A stretch of 64,000 bases of DNA from Voacanga thouarsii (Eukaryota > Streptophyta > Magnoliopsida > Gentianales > Apocynaceae), in assembly GCA_026120185.1 (NCBI GenBank), contig JANUWF010001783.1, positions 10,044,001 to 10,108,000 on the forward strand, given 5' to 3'. The notes beneath the pieces are model-generated. The model had not been told where the DNA came from, did not search any database, and saw nothing but the letters and a program-made list of their open reading frames with translations. Each line of letters starts with the position of its first letter. Positions within the stretch are counted from its first letter, which is position 1. Positions 60,561 to 64,000 of the stretch are shown here, piece after piece. The position numbers and the translations under genes were made by a program.

Positions 60561-61416
60561 TGTTGAAAATGGCAACTTTGGGAGTTAATAATTTTTAACT
60601 CATGATTAGTTAGCCTAAAACAATTAATGAGAATTGTTCTTAACATGTTAGAGATTGTTTTGATTGTGGTAGAAGCCATTTTCATGGTGGGAATCCATAA
60701 TTAAATGTTATTAAAGTTGGGCTTGGGCCATGTTTTCACGATCTTCTATTTTTATTTGGCCCAATTAATTAACTCTAACTTGAAAAGGAATAGGAAACAT
60801 AAAATCTGGTAAAGGAATTAGGACTTCCTAATCCGAATTGGGTTTTAATTTTCCTAAGGCGACATTAAAAGGGGGAACAGAGCCGCCATTAGGGAGAACC
60901 CCTTTTCATGTTTTTTTGCTTCTTGCAAGAAAATTCGCCGCTTCGATTCTCTCTCCACGATCCATAATTTTGCCTTATCGGGACCGGCGAACTGAGGGGA
61001 TTTTCGAGGTGATCACAGTTGGTGTGCGTCAACAGTGATCTGAGACCGTCTTATCCTGCAAGAAGAGTCGCTGTACCCATCGCACCGGAGTGTGGCGAAT
61101 AGCTTCTTGAAGGCAAACCAGTATTAGACTGGTGATTCGGTCAGCAGTACAGTACGTTGCGGCGCAGCTTGTCCAGAGGAGTGCCAGCGCTAGGTACATT
61201 CTGGTAGAACCGTGAGCAAGTCAATCAGGTATACTATTGATTTGTTTATTAAGTGTGAATTCTGTCTAGTTACATTACGTTTGGACTGTGTGGCCTTGCC
61301 GGCATTGTTGATATTTGATAATTGCAATTGTTAGAGCCCTGGTCGGGTATAGGCGGTGCTTGTTCAATTCAGTTGAGTTGCCTATCTGTGCTCGTAGGTA
61401 CCCTAGTTAACTAACA
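60561..61416 (+). repeat. Copia-C 3' LTR (856 bp)
   Basis: Near-identical to the 5' LTR (three substitutions) and followed by target copy GTACA (61417-61421). Confidence 0.96.
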
Positions 61417-61421
61417 GTACA

Positions 61422-61642
61422 TGCCACACATAATTTGGTGGAAATACTTCATCAACTATGGCATCTTGCCAACCATGCTTTCCATCCCTCCATTGGTGCT
61501 TAAATTCCCCAAAGAGCTTAGCATTGTGGCCCCACGACCCCACATGTGTGTCAAGGTCCATAATAGATGACCTTGTATCTGAAGTGTGCTGCAGTTCATG
61601 TTTCTCAACAAATCCACCTCTTTCAATCACTTTTCTTTCCAA
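61422..61642 (-). pseudogene. 5' part of an unrecognised ORF split by Copia-C
   Basis: Open frame on the minus strand directly after a TGA at 61645-61643. It contains HVGSWGHNAKLFGEFKHQW, RDGKHGWQDAIVDEVF and PPNYVWHV, then runs into the Copia-C target site. Skipping the element and one target copy, the frame continues to a stop at 54960 (96 residues). The composition (five Trp, several Gly/His, no low complexity) looks like real protein. There is no ATG at its 5' end, so it would be a last exon. A candidate upstream exon with KGRDYKLSEVAANVAKN lies at 61887-61699 on the same strand. I do not recognise the family and assign no function. Confidence 0.5.
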
Positions 61643-62099
61643 TCATTCGGATAGGTTCAGTCCTCCAACGTGAATTCCAGCAGCAATTCCAGAAAAGATT
61701 ACGCAAATTCCAGCAGCAGATGGATGCACATCAACCCACTTATAGCTTGAAATTGAGAAACCTCATTGTTCAGTTGTGTCCTCACAGCACACATAATAAG
61801 CGTCATGTTCTTGGCCACATTCGCAGCTACTTCAGAAAGTTTATAGTCGCGGCCCTTGGATTGAGAGAACTTTGCATTAGTACCCAAGAAGAACCATTAT
61901 GTGATTTGAAGCCAAGGGAAGATGACTCCAAGACTTACAAGGAGAGCGAGGAGAAGTATAAGGTTGGTGCGGTTATCTAGCCAAAAAAAAAAAAAAAAGG
62001 TTGGTGCGGTTAAACAAAATGCTGGGAAAAAGAAGCTAACCAAATCGGAACAATTGTGAACCCAAATAGAGCACAAAATCGGAACAAACAAAAGCTAAC
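61643..62099 (-). other. Possible upstream exons of the Copia-C-split gene
   Basis: Two minus-strand open stretches: 61887-61699 (FLGTNAKFSQSKGRDYKLSE, then NVAKNMTLIMCAVRTQL) and 62091-61897, whose 3' part is hydrophobic (LILLLALLVSLGVIFPW). They are in different frames with no certain splice sites. A GT near 61711 could be a donor. The plus-strand frame 61567-61980 overlaps them and could equally be meaningless. Support is weak. Confidence 0.3.
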
Positions 62100-64000
62100 A
62101 AACAAAAGCAACAAATAGAACAAAAAATCGGAACAAACAAAGCTAACAAACAAAAGCAACAAAGGAAAAAGAAAATTGGTGGGAAACAAACACCATTAGA
62201 CAAATTGAAGAAGACAAATTAAAGAAGACAAATGAACCAAAGCAAAGTTGATATTGGATGAAGACTAAATGAATTAGGATACGTTCAAAGAAAAAGTAAT
62301 AAAGTTCTATAATTTTCTATTATTTTCTTTATAATTTTTTCAATCACCATTATAAAATTATAAACATATGAAAAATAAGTAATGCAAGTGACGTAAATTG
62401 AAGGAATATTTTTAAACCAATAAGCTATTGTATGAAATTTTTCTAGAAAAAGATTAAATTACTTTAATTAAAAATTATAAAATTACTTTAAAAATTAAGA
62501 ATGTTATAATTTAATAAAATAATAAATGATAAAAGTCAATTAAAAAAATAATGAACATATATTTGATTTCTCGTGATAATAGTTAATTTAAAATAAAAGT
62601 AATTAAAGACCACAAATATTTTAAGAATAAAAGAATACTTAAATAAAAAAAATGCTTGATGAAGGGCCTTATCACTATTATAACATATAAGTGATCTGTA
62701 CGTATCCACAAGTTGAGTCTGTCCATGTGATCCAATCTAGCAAGTCACAATATATATGAATTGATTTGTAAAATTAAATTTAAACAAGCAAATATTTTTT
62801 TAAAAAAAAACATCCAAATAGATAATTAGACAAAAAAATAAAAAAAGGCGAGTAAGTCAAATGTGAGCAAATTGACATCGATTGTGTCTTGGTTTTGTCA
62901 ATTACCTTAAAAATTAAGAACGTTATAATAATTAGTATAATTACAATCCAAATATATCTTAAAATAGCATATCCTAAATTTTGGATTTTGTATAAATTTA
63001 TTTAGTACAATAGGGTAATTATAGTTTTTTCCTCAAATTATTTTTGATATATTTTTTTAGTTCTCAAATATTTTGTCGATCTATTTCTAGCTAGTAACTC
63101 ATGCTAGAGAGAAAGGAGAAAGTTGAGAAGAAAATATAATAAAAAAATGTGCTAAAAATGTCACATAATTTTTTGAAAATCTTTGCGATGGATTTTTCAC
63201 TTTCAAAATTATTGTCACGTATTGAGAATGCATGCAAAAATATTATTACTTTATTACTTAATTTTTTAATAAATCATAATTTTACCATAATTGTTTAATA
63301 CATAATATCTCTTCAACAACGTATTTGTATGGTAACGAAATATTAATGATATATTTATTAACGAAAAAAATTATAAGTTTTACTTTATTTATTATGTAAT
63401 AATTATTGAAATTTAACATAAATAGTAACGAAATATATAGATAGAATGTCTATATATATATATATAATAAAATATAATAATCAAGAGATAAGATACTCTA
63501 CTTAGGTATATATGTACACACACATATGTCTGTTCGTAATTAAAAAATTATTTATATTATATAATATATTAATCTAATACTCACTAACTAATAAGGATAT
63601 ATTATATTATATATACACAATATATATATATATATATATATATCTTAGAATAACTAATTATAATAATTAAAATGAAATTCAAGTTCTTTAATATCAATAT
63701 ATGAAAACTTTAAATGTAAACAAAAATGTATTTGAAAAATCAATGATCTAACCATTACATATATTTATAAAGTTAAAACAAGTTTAGTAACCAAATTTGA
63801 ATGTCATTCGGTTTATTTTATCACATTTGTACAGTAATATTTATAAAATAGAAAGATATCTTAATATTTACAAACATAAAGATATCAAATTAACGATCCA
63901 ACCGTTAAATTTATTGTAATCATTACCAATAGTATTGTAACTAAATTTGAAAATAATCATATAAAATTTAAAATAATTTTGAGAGACTTTGTTATAATTA
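62100..64000. other. AT-rich region without genes
   Basis: Begins with AAC/AAA-rich imperfect repeats (62050-62170, CAAACAAAAGC repeated) and continues as very AT-rich DNA with TA repeats (about 63450-63465 and 63620-63643). No open frame, transposon terminus or RNA gene recognised. Confidence 0.75.

Larger units (their letters stand above)
55030..61416 (+). mobile_element. Copia-C: young Ty1/copia LTR retrotransposon
   Basis: Two 856-bp LTRs (55030-55885 and 60561-61416; TGTTGAAAAT to AACTAACA) differ at only three substitutions and no indels by my comparison. Perfect target copies GTACA (55025-55029 and 61417-61421). Between them lie gag, protease, integrase, RT and RNase H in copia order. 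The leader is only about 40 bp and lacks the usual primer site. The element is the most recent insertion seen, but its polyprotein is interrupted by several stops and frameshifts. Confidence 0.95.

Noticed and set aside
55307..61038. Identical 66-codon frames at 55307 and 60838 as a conserved small gene
   Set aside because: They are identical only because they lie in the two near-identical LTRs; no start context or homology supports a gene.
61567..61980. 137-codon plus-strand frame as a gene
   Set aside because: Gln-rich start and no recognisable motif; the opposite strand has the more protein-like frame in part of this region.

Overview
This window is a stretch of plant nuclear DNA, almost certainly from a flowering plant and probably a eudicot. 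It is built nearly entirely of nested, decayed transposable elements. The evidence is the element content: En/Spm (CACTA) TNP2-type transposases with spliceosomal introns, an Athila-clade Ty3/gypsy element with a tRNA-Asp-type primer binding site, several Ty1/copia elements, a plant L1-type LINE and a Mutator-like (MULE) transposase. The base composition is AT-rich with many microsatellites. I see no intact host gene, no rRNA or tRNA gene, no CRISPR and nothing bacterial. Species cannot be told from what I can see.

Left half (1-28690) is a Russian doll. A minus-strand copia element (Copia-A, 19820-28690) has its left LTR interrupted by a plus-strand CACTA element (CACTA-1) that ends at 19819 with the inverted terminus TTTTCTTGTAGTG and begins left of the window. 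Inside the DUF4216 part of the CACTA-1 transposase sits a complete Athila-like element (2001-16752) with two ~1.5-kb LTRs and a perfect 5-bp target duplication, GATTG. That element carries two further insertions. One is an inverted solo LTR of its own family (3516-4935, duplication ATACG) in its 5' LTR. The other is a 4.5-kb solo LTR of a different, chromovirus-like family (5784-10314, duplication GTATG) in gag. The Athila-like element has gag and an env-like/ORF3 gene but no protease, reverse transcriptase, RNase H or integrase, so it depends on helper elements. Copia-A also has a 1.7-kb foreign solo LTR (23709-25442) in its gag.

Middle (28691-39100): remnants that look like long gypsy LTRs, a 5'-truncated LINE ORF2 (RT plus zf-RVT, 32695-35038), an unexplained cluster of GGTCG-type motifs with inverted repeats (about 35107-35300), a minus-strand MULE transposase with MULE core, SWIM finger and zinc knuckle (about 35560-38370), and a 126-bp ATA microsatellite.

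Right half (39101-64000): Copia-B (39101-50179, plus strand, duplication AGAAG) is inserted in a second, minus-strand CACTA transposase that is internally deleted (50185-51217). Copia-B holds a solo LTR of the Copia-A family in its gag (43461-44984). A transposon-poor stretch (51237-54959) follows, then Copia-C (55030-61416, duplication GTACA). Its 856-bp LTRs differ at only three positions, which makes it the youngest element here, yet its gag-pol is broken. Copia-C splits an unrecognised minus-strand open frame of 96 codons plus stop, and that frame reads through without a shift when the insertion and one target copy are ignored. The last 2 kb is very AT-rich with no gene.

Nothing here works together as a host pathway. 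The window is a record of successive insertions, LTR-LTR recombination leaving solo LTRs, and decay.
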